From: Flavobacterium sp.
Lineage (GTDB): Bacteria > Bacteroidota > Bacteroidia > Flavobacteriales > Flavobacteriaceae
Assembly: GCF_024710485.1 (NCBI RefSeq)
Contig: NZ_JANJUQ010000011.1
Coordinates: 1 to 63,688 of the forward strand
Direction: 5' to 3'
Length of the DNA stretch: 63,688 nucleotides
Shown piece after piece: positions 1 to 8,000 of this stretch (within the stretch, counting starts at the first letter, position 1; each line of letters starts with the position of its first letter). Both the position numbers and the translations under genes were made by a program. Below the pieces are notes generated by a model, which did not search any database, had not been told where the DNA came from, and worked only from the letters and a program-made list of their open reading frames with translations.

Positions 1-188
1 TTGATTCCCCATCGCTGACCTACTCCGACACCATTGTCAAAAACAGCCCAGTTTCCGGTTCCTAAAGTCCAGTTAGTGGAAGGAAGTGCATCCGGACCGG
101 TAGTTGATTCGAATCCTTCCACTGCCATTTGAGCATAACCACAAATGGATAGTAGGAAAGGCAATAATAAGATGGTAATTTTTTTCAT
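1..188 (-). CDS. Secreted T9SS-type protein, N-terminal fragment (choice-of-anchor J-like)
   Basis: This gene starts with ATG at 188 and runs off the left edge, so only about 62 residues are visible. It opens with a signal peptide (MKKITILLLPFLLSICGYAQ) ending in the A-Q junction common in Flavobacteriaceae. The mature part begins with a Phe/Glu then Gly/Pro-rich stretch (GFESTTGPDALPSTNW) followed by WTLGTGNWAVFDNGVG. That pattern is typical of the choice-of-anchor J domain of extracellular adhesins and peptidases exported by the type IX system. The catalytic or sorting domain, if any, lies outside the window. The family call rests on this short segment only. Confidence 0.7.
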   Translation of the reverse strand, partial: MKKITILLLPFLLSICGYAQMAVEGFESTTGPDALPSTNWTLGTGNWAVFDNGVGVGQRWGI

Positions 189-229
189 AATGGTTGGTAT
201 TTGGTCAAGGGTAATAGGAGTTGTTTACA

Positions 230-1075
230 TCAGACTTTAAAAATACCGCCTATCGTAACAATTCTTTGCAGGAAAAAGAAATTCTGAGAGGCTCTGTCAG
301 CTGTATTGTGAGTTATTCTGATATCATTCATATCAATGTAACCTCCTTTAAATTCAGTTTGGAGGAAGAAGTGCTTAAAGAAAGTAAAGTTCAAACCCAC
401 TTTTGCTGAAACACCGTAACCCGCTATGTGAAACTCATCATAACGCTCTTTTCCCATAACCATAGCATTGGTTTTAGGGTATAAAAAGCCGGCGCCAAGT
501 CCTTCGGTCAGGTTAATTTGAAAAATGTCGGTGTTGTTTATGTTGAAGATTTTAGAAATATCATCTACACGACTAATTTCGGTATTGATGTAATTCAACC
601 CATCGGTATGCTCGAAAGTCAAAAAGTCCTCAGTTAAAATAATCGGATCGTTGTTGTAAGTTCCGTCGAATATGCCTCCTTCGTTGATTGTACCGTTTAT
701 AGTTGTGATTTGATTTTGATTCATCACATACTTCATGTGGTCAACTCCAATAGATATGTTGTAATGGTCTGAAATAAAATAACCGATTCTGAGATTAGTT
801 TGAGGGATAGTCATTCTCGCCGGGTTAAAGTAGTCGATGTGCCAACCTTTAGGTTTGTCGTTAGCTGTAATATTGTTTAGGGTAAAGTTGTAATTTTCTC
901 CTTTTAAATGTAAATCTGATTTTGAGTAACTTTCACGATTTCCGCCCCAGAATATGTACATTTTTCCTTTGTTGTGAGCGGTGTATTTACTTGGATTTGC
1001 GGGTTGTTCTTGGGCTGATATGGTTTGCGATAAGGCACAAAAAGATACTAATGAAAATAAAAAAAAATTTTTCAA
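230..1075 (-). CDS. Outer-membrane beta-barrel-like protein of unknown function
   Basis: A 281-residue protein with a signal peptide (MKNFFLFSLVSFCALSQTISAQ). The rest alternates polar and aromatic residues in strands, with YFISDHYNISIGVDHMKYVM and repeated glycine-rich turns, and it ends in an aromatic/hydrophobic strand (VTIGGIFKV). This is what an outer-membrane barrel looks like. The start must be TTG at 1075: no ATG or GTG lies between the upstream in-frame stop and the signal peptide. It begins 18 bases after the kdsA stop and so probably shares its transcript. I do not recognise a specific family. Confidence 0.7.
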   Translation of the reverse strand: MKNFFLFSLVSFCALSQTISAQEQPANPSKYTAHNKGKMYIFWGGNRESYSKSDLHLKGENYNFTLNNITANDKPKGWHIDYFNPARMTIPQTNLRIGYFISDHYNISIGVDHMKYVMNQNQITTINGTINEGGIFDGTYNNDPIILTEDFLTFEHTDGLNYINTEISRVDDISKIFNINNTDIFQINLTEGLGAGFLYPKTNAMVMGKERYDEFHIAGYGVSAKVGLNFTFFKHFFLQTEFKGGYIDMNDIRITHNTADRASQNFFFLQRIVTIGGIFKV

Positions 1076-1093
1076 GGCTTTGGGGTAATTAAA

Positions 1094-1912
1094 TTAAAAT
1101 GAGTTAATGGTTTTTCGGATGGCTACCAAGCGAGTCATTAAGTTTTCAAAATAGTCTAAATGAAGCATGTTAGCACCATCACTTTTGGCATTAGCGGGAT
1201 CAAAATGTGTTTCAATAAAGATACCGTCAACCCCAACCGCAATTCCGGCTTTGGCTATGGTTTCTATCATGTCCGGTCGACCTCCGGTTACTCCGGTAGT
1301 TTGATTAGGTTGTTGTAAGGAATGGGTAACATCCAAAACCGTTGTTGCATACTGTTGCATGGTCGGGATTCCTCTAAAATCAACAATCATATCTTGATAG
1401 CCAAACATTGTACCTCTGTCGGTTACCATTACATTTTGGTTGTGACAGTCTAATACTTTTTGCACTGCATGTTTCATGCTTTCCGGACTCATGAATTGTC
1501 CTTTCTTCAAGTTGACAGCTCTACCGGTTTTGGCAGCAGCCACTACTAAATCGGTTTGACGAACTAAAAAGGCAGGTATTTGTAGTACATCAACATATTG
1601 TGCTGCTTTATCGGCATCTTCGTTGGTATGAATGTCTGTAACTGTTGGGATGTGAAATGTTTCGGAAACTTTTCGAAGTATTTTTAAAGCTTTTTCATCT
1701 CCAATACCCGAAAAACTGTCAATTCGGGAGCGATTGGCTTTTTTGAACGAGCCTTTAAAGACATAGGGAATGGCTAACTTATCAGTGATTGTGACTAATT
1801 TTTCGGCGATTTGTAACGCCATTTCTTCGCCTTCTATAGCACATGGTCCGGCAAGTACAAAGAAATTTCCACTATCGGTATTTTTGATTTGTGGAATGGT
1901 ATTAATATTCAT
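1094..1912 (-). CDS. kdsA: 3-deoxy-8-phosphooctulonate (KDO-8-P) synthase
   Basis: The 272-residue product matches KdsA along its full length. This cytosolic enzyme condenses phosphoenolpyruvate with arabinose 5-phosphate to give KDO-8-phosphate, the committed step to the KDO sugar of lipid A/LPS core. Visible signatures are FVLAGPCAIEGEEMA near the N-terminus, FKGSFKKANRSR around residue 52, the DIHTNEDADKA block, MVTDRGTMFGYQDMIVD, and DVTHSLQQP followed by GGRPDMI. The start ATG at 1912 gives a normal-length protein. A secreted lipoprotein gene lies upstream and a barrel protein downstream on the same strand, which fits an envelope-biogenesis setting. Confidence 0.95.
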   Translation of the reverse strand: MNINTIPQIKNTDSGNFFVLAGPCAIEGEEMALQIAEKLVTITDKLAIPYVFKGSFKKANRSRIDSFSGIGDEKALKILRKVSETFHIPTVTDIHTNEDADKAAQYVDVLQIPAFLVRQTDLVVAAAKTGRAVNLKKGQFMSPESMKHAVQKVLDCHNQNVMVTDRGTMFGYQDMIVDFRGIPTMQQYATTVLDVTHSLQQPNQTTGVTGGRPDMIETIAKAGIAVGVDGIFIETHFDPANAKSDGANMLHLDYFENLMTRLVAIRKTINSF

Positions 1913-1982
1913 AATAATTTAGGTTTTTAAAAACCGCTAAGTTATGAATATTTTGCTTATGCTGAGCAGATAAATTTCGAAC

Positions 1983-2441
1983 TTATTTTTTGATACTCAG
2001 GCCAACAGGAACCAATAAATAGCCACGTTCGTAAATATTTACATATAATTTTACTGGACTTGTTTGCCCTTCCCACTGCAATTCGTATACGTCTAAAAAT
2101 CCGGCACCCATTTCACTTCTTTTGGTAGGAAATGGACAACAGCTTTCGATTTTGGTGAACGTAATTTTTTCACCGTTTGGGCCAGCTAAGGCATTCAAAA
2201 AACGCTCAGCATTCAAATTTTCATCTTTGGTATTTTTGTAAAAAACATTAATCGGATAATCCGGATCGTAACCGTATTTTTTATCTTTACTGTATTCCGT
2301 CAGCAGAAAAGTATTGTTTTTGGTAAGCACCGGAATGGGAGCGTTATCGTCTACATTTTTTAAAGTGGATTTGGTACTGATGCAAGAAGCTAACAAAACC
2401 ACAACAACCAACAGCAATGAAATTTTATACAATCGTTTCAT
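1983..2441 (-). CDS. Small lipoprotein next to kdsA
   Basis: A 152-residue protein with a lipoprotein signal peptide: positively charged start (MKRLYK), hydrophobic core, and lipobox LLASC around residue 20. The mature part has a central CC pair (ESCCPFPTKRSE) and no other motif I recognise. Similar small proteins next to kdsA in flavobacteria are sometimes named after KdsA, but nothing here resembles that enzyme, so such a name would be an error. It lies 70 bases upstream of kdsA on the same strand and may be cotranscribed. Function unknown; probably attached to the envelope. Confidence 0.75.
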   Translation of the reverse strand: MKRLYKISLLLVVVVLLASCISTKSTLKNVDDNAPIPVLTKNNTFLLTEYSKDKKYGYDPDYPINVFYKNTKDENLNAERFLNALAGPNGEKITFTKIESCCPFPTKRSEMGAGFLDVYELQWEGQTSPVKLYVNIYERGYLLVPVGLSIKK

Positions 2442-2482
2442 AATAAAAATGTTTTTTTAAATCGTTCGCAAGAACCGTGCAA

Positions 2483-2980
2483 TTATTTTTTTGTTCGCAA
2501 AAAGAAAGCGGCAATTGCACCCGAAATGGTTCCCATTGACAAAGCACTGAAGACACTCTGAATCATAAAACTTTTCAAATTGAAATAGGCTTGGGCGTCT
2601 TCAATAGCAATATGACGTTTGAGTAACGGACTTTTAGTTTTGTACTCGATTATGGTTTCAAAAAAATGCGGTGTGATGCTTTTGTATATCACGAGTTGCG
2701 CTATCGGCATCAATATCGCTATGAAAAAAGACAACACTACACCACTTACAAATCCTTGTGTCCAAGTCATTTGATTATTGAAGAAATATTTTTTCTTTTC
2801 GGCTATGGCTAAAAAATAAAACAGCAAAGCCGGAATTCCGAAAAGATTGGTGTAAAGCGCATATCTATCAATCAGTTGGTCGTGTAAACCAGCAAATTTT
2901 TCGCCTATCGCCCAGGCTAAAACCAGTAAAATAAATCGTAAAGTCCACTTTATTTCTATATTGAAATTTTTCATAGGCAT
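2483..2980 (-). CDS. DUF4199-type integral membrane protein
   Basis: A 165-residue protein with four hydrophobic segments: about residues 10-27, 43-60, 74-98 and 138-160, the last ending in a basic tail (RTKK). The layout, with a Gly-rich final segment (SMGTISGAIAAFFL) after a long soluble loop between segments three and four, matches the DUF4199 family of small Bacteroidetes membrane proteins of unknown role. Start ATG at 2980 or the second in-frame ATG at 2974 are both possible. It lies 41 bases upstream of the lipoprotein gene and heads a run of minus-strand envelope genes ending near position 230. Confidence 0.7.
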   Translation of the reverse strand: MPMKNFNIEIKWTLRFILLVLAWAIGEKFAGLHDQLIDRYALYTNLFGIPALLFYFLAIAEKKKYFFNNQMTWTQGFVSGVVLSFFIAILMPIAQLVIYKSITPHFFETIIEYKTKSPLLKRHIAIEDAQAYFNLKSFMIQSVFSALSMGTISGAIAAFFLRTKK

Positions 2981-3044
2981 ACTTAATTTGATTTCAAAAG
3001 TACTTCATTTCAACAAAATTTCATCTTTCCCTGATTTATATTTC

Positions 3045-3052
3045 TATTTTTG
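3045..3052 (+). promoter_or_regulatory. -7 element TATTTTTG for the YeeE/YedE pair
   Basis: The octamer matches the Bacteroidetes -7 consensus TAnnTTTG exactly and ends 17 bases before the ATG at 3070, giving a leader of about 12 bases. No clear TTG was found at -33. Confidence 0.55.
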
Positions 3053-3069
3053 CGATAAAAAGAGCAACT

Positions 3070-3627
3070 ATGGAATTTATTAGTCAAACTTGGCATTGGG
3101 CCATTTCCGGTTTTTTGATTGGAATGGTGATGCTGACACTCAACTATTTCGGTAAAGTTTTCGGTATGTCATCCAATCTCAGGTCGTTGTGTGCTATGAC
3201 CGGCATTGGTAAAAAAGTCCCGTTTTTTGATTGGGATTGGAAATCACAACGATGGAATTTAGCGGTAGTTGTAGGAGCAATGTTTGGTGGTTTTGTAGCC
3301 GTTCACTTTTTGAGCGATACGTCTAATGTTGCTTTAAATCCGCAAACGGTTATACAATTGAATGAAATGGGGATTGAAGCACCAAACGGAAAGTTACTGC
3401 CCGATTCAATTTTCGGAACCACTACTTTGCAATCTCCTAAAATGATTATTATTTTATTTGTAGGTGGCGTATTGATTGGTTTTGGCTCCCGTTATGCCGG
3501 TGGCTGTACCTCCGGACATGCCATTTCGGGCTTGAGTAACTTGCAATTACCTTCATTAAAGGCCGTTGTCGGTTTCTTTATTGGTGGTTTATTGATGGCG
3601 CATTTTATTTTACCTTTAATATTTTAA
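3070..3627 (+). CDS. YeeE/YedE-family transporter, first half
   Basis: A 185-residue inner-membrane protein with about four to five hydrophobic segments. The signature GSRYAGGCTSGHAISG, around residues 142-157, holds the conserved Cys used by the YeeE/YedE sulfur-transport family to pass thiosulfate or related sulfur species across the membrane. In this family the channel is often split into two genes, and the second half follows 3 bases downstream. The pair has its own promoter and ends in a strong terminator. The transported substrate cannot be read from the sequence. Confidence 0.9.
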   Translation: MEFISQTWHWAISGFLIGMVMLTLNYFGKVFGMSSNLRSLCAMTGIGKKVPFFDWDWKSQRWNLAVVVGAMFGGFVAVHFLSDTSNVALNPQTVIQLNEMGIEAPNGKLLPDSIFGTTTLQSPKMIIILFVGGVLIGFGSRYAGGCTSGHAISGLSNLQLPSLKAVVGFFIGGLLMAHFILPLIF

Positions 3628-3630
3628 GCT

Positions 3631-4044
3631 ATGAATTTGTTACGATATATTATTGTTGGTTTTGTTTTCGGTATTATTTTAACCAAAGCTGAAGCGGTCT
3701 CTTGGTACCGGATCTATGAAATGTTTCATTTTCAGTCGATTCATATGTTTGGAATCATAACAGTGGCAATTATGACCGGTTTGATTGGTATTCAAATCAT
3801 TAAAAGAAAACAATTGAAAGACATAGATGGGAATCCTATTATCATACAAGATAAAGAAAAAGGAAATATGCGTTATTGGATAGGCGGTATTATTTTCGGC
3901 TTAGGCTGGGCTATGGTCGGTGCTTGTCCCGGACCAATATTTATCCTTTTAGGTGCCGGATTTATGAGTGCAGGCATAATATTAATAGGAGCGGTTTTCG
4001 GTACTTTTTTATACGGACTGATAAAAGATAAATTACCTCATTAA
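3631..4044 (+). CDS. YeeE/YedE-family transporter, second half (DUF6691-like)
   Basis: A 137-residue membrane protein with four hydrophobic segments. It opens with the family's typical IVGFVFGIILTKAEAVSWYR and contains the second conserved Cys motif, MVGACPGPIFILLGAG, around residues 96-111. It starts 3 bases after the stop of the first half, so the two are almost certainly translated together and assemble into one sulfur-compound channel. The operon ends here at a perfect terminator palindrome. Confidence 0.9.
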   Translation: MNLLRYIIVGFVFGIILTKAEAVSWYRIYEMFHFQSIHMFGIITVAIMTGLIGIQIIKRKQLKDIDGNPIIIQDKEKGNMRYWIGGIIFGLGWAMVGACPGPIFILLGAGFMSAGIILIGAVFGTFLYGLIKDKLPH

Positions 4045-4050
4045 TAAACT

Positions 4051-4078
4051 AAACGCTTCAAATTTGAAGCGTTTTTTT
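4051..4078 (+). terminator. Rho-independent terminator of the YeeE/YedE pair
   Basis: A perfect 24-base palindrome (4051-4074, core ACGCTTCAAATTTGAAGCGT) runs into a T tract starting 6 bases after the stop codon. Positions 4081-4361 beyond it hold no gene that I can see, only AT-rich leader sequence of the next gene. Confidence 0.85.
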
Positions 4079-4361
4079 AATATATTTTCACAATCTCAAA
4101 GCTTAGTTTTTGAGTCTTCTTGTGAGAAACGGATAAGCGAAAACGATTGCGTGATATTTTTGAATTATTCGTAATTTACAATCAGATATAACGGTTTTAA
4201 ATAGACATTATGTCGATTAAATGTCAAAATCCTCTTTAAAATTCAATTAAAGTGTTGTTCGTAGAGTTTTTAGGTTAAACATCGAGTAAACTAGATGTTT
4301 TGATTCACCGATGGTAGTTTTATAGTGTTTTAAATACCAAATCTAAATTAAAACCTAGACT

Positions 4362-7148
4362 ATGAAGAAAATTTTATCGCTACTTATTGTTTTATTGAAC
4401 TTTTCTAATCAAAGTTTTGCTCAATGTACGGTAACCGGTTCTCCAAATGTTAATTCCAATACAATTACTTGCAGTTCTTTTTCGGGTTGTTCTACTATCT
4501 ATATTGGTAATGGAATCAATCCGACTAATCTGGTAATGAATAACAATTTAGATTTAAGCTGCTACGGTGCCATTCAATTTGTTGTCAGAAACAATACTAC
4601 CATAGATTTTTCAAGCGGTAATTATAATTTAACTCTTGCAGCAGGTTCGTCAATTGTAGTTGAAGAAGGCGGAAATATCAGTTCTGTGAGTAATTGTAGT
4701 GCTTCGGATTTAATTAAGATTGGTACTATAAAAGTAGCTTCATGTAATGGTAGTGGAGGGGCAATTATGGATTTTCCTACATTGGTTTCCGGAGGAGGTT
4801 ATAATGTTGTAATAGCATCGGCAACTGCTGTATGTAGTTCAGGTACTTCAGTAATTACCGCATCACAAAATCCGGCCCCGACTTCCTCAACAACTTTCAG
4901 ATTTTACACAGTCGCATCAGGTGGAACTCCGGTACATACCACAACAGTTTCTGCAAGTCCGTATACAGTGACTTATACTACACCGACTATTTCTGCAACT
5001 ACTACCTATTATGTAGAGGCCGTTTCGGGTGGTTCAACTACCCCAAGAAAAGCTGTAACTGTAACCGTTAATCCATTACCGGCAACTCCTGCTGTGACTG
5101 CAACGCATCCAACATGTACTGTAACTACCGGCAGTGTTACTGTAAATAGTCCTTCAGGTACAGGGATGACCTACAGTATAAATGGTTCCGCTTATTCTAA
5201 TACATCCGGTATTTTTACTAATCTTGTTCCGGGTACTTACACCATTACCGCTAAAAGTGTTGCGGGTTGTATTTCTCCAGTCAGAACGGTTACCATCAAT
5301 GCTCAACCTTTAACACCTGTACAACCTACATTAGGTAATGTAACGCAACCTACTTGTACCTTAGCTTCAGGCACTTTTACCATCACTAATTACAATGCTT
5401 CTTACACCTATACAATCACTCCTTCAGCCGGGGTGTCTCGTTCAGGAGCAACTGTATCGGCTCCATCAGGGTCGTATACCGTTACCGCCACATCGGGAGC
5501 TTGTACTTCTATTGCCTCTTCTCCAATTGTTATATCTAGTCAGCCAACCAATACTTGGAATGGTTCAGTATGGTCTAACGGAACACCAACTCAAGCTCAG
5601 AAATTAGTTTTCTCGGGTGATTTCTCATCTAGTGCAAATATTACAGGTTGTACTTGTACGGTGACTTCGGGAGCTGTAGTGATTAATTCAGGTCACACTC
5701 TTACAATTTCTAATGAAATTGATGTTCATCCCGGAGGATCGCTAACTTTTGAAAATACCGCAAGTTTGGTCCAACTTGATGATGCTGCTGTAAATACAGG
5801 TAATATCACTTATAAAAGGGTTACACGTTCTGTAACAAGATGGGCTTATGTATATTGGGGTTCACCTGTAGAACAGAATGTTTATGGTCAAATTCCAAGT
5901 CAGTTTGATTTGGCATATAAATGGTTATCAGGTAGTATGGATGGTTTGTGGAGTTCTTTTAACAGTACATCAGTAGGTGAAGGGTTTATAACAAGAGTAA
6001 GAAACATAGCTCCGTTTAACACCGGTAACGGTACCGTTAATTTTTCCTTTGTTGGAAAGCCTAATAATGGCGTCATCAATGTAAATGTTAATAGTTATGA
6101 CAGTGCATCGCTGGTTTCCGGCAATACTGCATTGTTGGCAAATCCCTATCCAAGTGCTATTGATGCCGCTAAATTTTTACAACACCCAAATAATACCGAA
6201 TTAGGAGGTACCTTATTCTTCTGGACAGCCGTTACTCATTACGCAGGCAGTGGTCCTTATAATATACAAGATTACGGGAGTTGGAATTTAACCGGAGGAA
6301 CAGCACCGGTATCTAATGCGGCTTTGGTTCCTAGTGGTAAAATTGCTGCCGGTCAAGGATTCTTTTCACAAATATTTGCTGACGGAACCATTAGCTTTAA
6401 TAATGCTATGAGAGAAACTGGGAATAACACTCAGTTTTTCAGAACAGCCAATGTAACTGAAACTTCTGAAGAAATTGAGAGACACAGAATTTGGTTAAAC
6501 TTATCCGGTACCAATACGCTGAGACAAACTCTTTTAGGCTATATATCAGGTGCAACTGACAGTTTTGACAGGATGTACGACGGAGATTCTTTTACCAGTA
6601 ATGAAATCGATGTGTATTCATTACTAGATAACAGAAAATTAGTTATCCAAGGAAGAGCTCTACCATTCAATACTAATGATGTCGTTCCGATAGGATACCG
6701 AGTAACAACTGCCGGTAATTACAGTTTGAATATGGCCATTACTGATGGAATTTTTGCCGGTGAGCAAGATGTATATTTATTAGATAAATCTACCGGAGTT
6801 TATCATGATTTAAAAGCAAGTGCTTATTCATTTACTTCAGCCGTTGGGACTTTTAATGACCGATTTGAAATCCGATTCACAAATCAAGCTTTGGGAGTTA
6901 ATAATCCTACAGTAGCCGATGCTGAGGTAAAGGTGGTATCTAACACTGCCGGAGTTGCAGTTTATTGCAGTGCAGTAACCATTGCTAAAGTTGAAATATT
7001 TGATGTTTTAGGGAAATTATTATACCAAAATAATGCTGTTGACAGCAATGCCTTAGAAGGAATTAATTTGCAAAATACCAAAGTATTATTGGTTAAAGTA
7101 ACCTTAGATAACGGAATGACTTACACTAAGAAAACGTTGGTACCATAA
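4362..7148 (+). CDS. Large T9SS type C cargo protein with SprB-like repeats
   Basis: A 928-residue secreted protein. Signal peptide at residues 1-20 (ends NQSFAQ), then a Cys- and Thr/Ser-rich region with beta-helix-like text, an Ig-like segment, and two SprB-type adhesin repeats at about 250-400 (each starting PTCT and carrying a GTYTITA or GSYTVTA strand). The last 230 residues form a T9SS type C sorting module: RHRIWLNLSG, LGYISGATDSFDRMYDG, LVIQGRALPF, then a final strand block IAKVEIFDVLGKLLYQNN and a basic C-terminus (TYTKKTLVP). The module directs export through the outer membrane and surface attachment. Likely a surface adhesin; the ligand is unknown. Confidence 0.88.
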   Translation: MKKILSLLIVLLNFSNQSFAQCTVTGSPNVNSNTITCSSFSGCSTIYIGNGINPTNLVMNNNLDLSCYGAIQFVVRNNTTIDFSSGNYNLTLAAGSSIVVEEGGNISSVSNCSASDLIKIGTIKVASCNGSGGAIMDFPTLVSGGGYNVVIASATAVCSSGTSVITASQNPAPTSSTTFRFYTVASGGTPVHTTTVSASPYTVTYTTPTISATTTYYVEAVSGGSTTPRKAVTVTVNPLPATPAVTATHPTCTVTTGSVTVNSPSGTGMTYSINGSAYSNTSGIFTNLVPGTYTITAKSVAGCISPVRTVTINAQPLTPVQPTLGNVTQPTCTLASGTFTITNYNASYTYTITPSAGVSRSGATVSAPSGSYTVTATSGACTSIASSPIVISSQPTNTWNGSVWSNGTPTQAQKLVFSGDFSSSANITGCTCTVTSGAVVINSGHTLTISNEIDVHPGGSLTFENTASLVQLDDAAVNTGNITYKRVTRSVTRWAYVYWGSPVEQNVYGQIPSQFDLAYKWLSGSMDGLWSSFNSTSVGEGFITRVRNIAPFNTGNGTVNFSFVGKPNNGVINVNVNSYDSASLVSGNTALLANPYPSAIDAAKFLQHPNNTELGGTLFFWTAVTHYAGSGPYNIQDYGSWNLTGGTAPVSNAALVPSGKIAAGQGFFSQIFADGTISFNNAMRETGNNTQFFRTANVTETSEEIERHRIWLNLSGTNTLRQTLLGYISGATDSFDRMYDGDSFTSNEIDVYSLLDNRKLVIQGRALPFNTNDVVPIGYRVTTAGNYSLNMAITDGIFAGEQDVYLLDKSTGVYHDLKASAYSFTSAVGTFNDRFEIRFTNQALGVNNPTVADAEVKVVSNTAGVAVYCSAVTIAKVEIFDVLGKLLYQNNAVDSNALEGINLQNTKVLLVKVTLDNGMTYTKKTLVP

Positions 7149-7175
7149 CTAACCCTGTTTATCTTATCAGCTTAG

Positions 7176-7209
7176 CCACCTTTTTCTCCGGAATCAGGTG
7201 GTTTTTTTT
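7176..7209 (+). terminator. Terminator of the T9SS type C gene
   Basis: A CCACCT/AGGTGG stem (7176-7181 with 7196-7201) is followed by eight T. It lies between convergent genes; the T run serves the plus strand, while the hairpin also sits directly after the fnr-like gene. Confidence 0.8.
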
Positions 7210-7888
7210 AATCTGCCAAGCGACGAAGTTTGTTTCTGTCCAGAAGTTTGATGCGTTTGCCGTCGAGTTCAATTAATCCAGCTTTGTTGAGTTCCGATAA
7301 TAATCGGATACAACTTTCGGTGGCGGTTCCGATCATTCCGGCTAATTCTTCACGAGACAATTGTAATTTCAACGTGCCATCGTCATTTTTTCCGAAATTC
7401 TCTTCCAAATAGATTAAAGTTTCCGCCAATCTTTCTTTAACACTTTTTTGCGCCATAGAAACCATATGGTCATCGGCTTCTTTTAAATCGCCACAAATGG
7501 TTTTCATAACATTCATGGAGAAATTATTGTTATTGTTGAAAAACTGCATGATTTCTGTCTTTGGAATGAAGCAAACTTCCATATCTTCCAAAGCAATTGC
7601 TGTTAAGTTAGCCGGCTCTTCACTAATCATGGAGCGTTGACCTAATAATTCGCCGGGTTTGACCAATTTCACAATTTGATCCTTACCGTTTGCACTGAGT
7701 TTGGTCATTTTACAAACACCGTCTTTAACACAATAAATACCGTGAGTAGTTTCTCCTTCTTCAAAAATAGTTTCCCCTTTTTTGATGGTATAAGAGGTTT
7801 TGCAATCGGCCATTCGCAGCAATTCGTCCTTGTTCAAGGCTTTCAAAGAACTGAATTGTCTAACGATACATTGTTCACATTTACTCAT
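7208..7888 (-). CDS. Crp/Fnr-family transcriptional regulator, probable oxygen/redox regulator of cbb3 genes
   Basis: A 226-residue regulator. Residues about 20-120 form the cyclic-nucleotide-binding-like beta-barrel (GETIFEEGETTHGIY, PGELLGQRSMI), then a long dimerisation helix, then a winged helix at about 150-225. The recognition helix ATESCIRLL holds E191 and R195, the pair that reads TGA half-sites in this family. Eight Cys are present (4, 7, 29, 53, 59, 106, 132, 193); the N-terminal C4-x2-C7 with C29 and C132 could hold an iron-sulfur cluster, though the spacing is not that of E. coli FNR. It is divergent from ccoI, with a shared palindromic box, so control of micro-aerobic genes is the likely role. 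Confidence 0.88.
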   Translation of the reverse strand: MSKCEQCIVRQFSSLKALNKDELLRMADCKTSYTIKKGETIFEEGETTHGIYCVKDGVCKMTKLSANGKDQIVKLVKPGELLGQRSMISEEPANLTAIALEDMEVCFIPKTEIMQFFNNNNNFSMNVMKTICGDLKEADDHMVSMAQKSVKERLAETLIYLEENFGKNDDGTLKLQLSREELAGMIGTATESCIRLLSELNKAGLIELDGKRIKLLDRNKLRRLAD

Positions 7889-7908
7889 GGTATTCTAATT
7901 GGTCAGCA

Positions 7909-7916
7909 CAAAGATA
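7909..7916 (-). promoter_or_regulatory. -7 element TATCTTTG of the fnr-like gene
   Basis: It matches TAnnTTTG on the minus strand, 20 bases upstream of the ATG at 7888. The Fnr box at 7925-7938 is centred 19 bases further upstream, over the core promoter, a position expected for repression rather than activation. Confidence 0.55.
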
Positions 7917-7924
7917 TTTAAAGT

Positions 7925-7938
7925 ATGACAAATATCAT
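7925..7938. promoter_or_regulatory. Fnr-type operator between fnr and ccoI
   Basis: The sequence is ATGACAAATATCAT, an imperfect palindrome with 5 of 7 positions paired. It matches the boxes at 10387-10400 and 25680-25693. The half-site (A)TGA fits the E/R recognition helix of the adjacent regulator. Confidence 0.7.
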
Positions 7939-7960
7939 ATTTTAATTTGTATACTTACAA

Positions 7961-7968
7961 GACCTTTG
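7961..7968 (+). promoter_or_regulatory. -7 element of ccoI (GACCTTTG)
   Basis: It matches TAnnTTTG except for the first base. Its centre lies exactly 33 bases downstream of the Fnr box centre, the same distance as at the ccoS and hemN promoters. The expected transcript start is near 7971, with ATG at 8001. Confidence 0.6.
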
Positions 7969-8000
7969 CTACAGGTAAAAAATGAGCAAATCAAAAGAGT

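Noticed and set aside
1983..2441. Second KDO-8-P synthase
   Set aside because: The name is sometimes attached to similar neighbours of kdsA, but this is a short lipoprotein without enzyme motifs.
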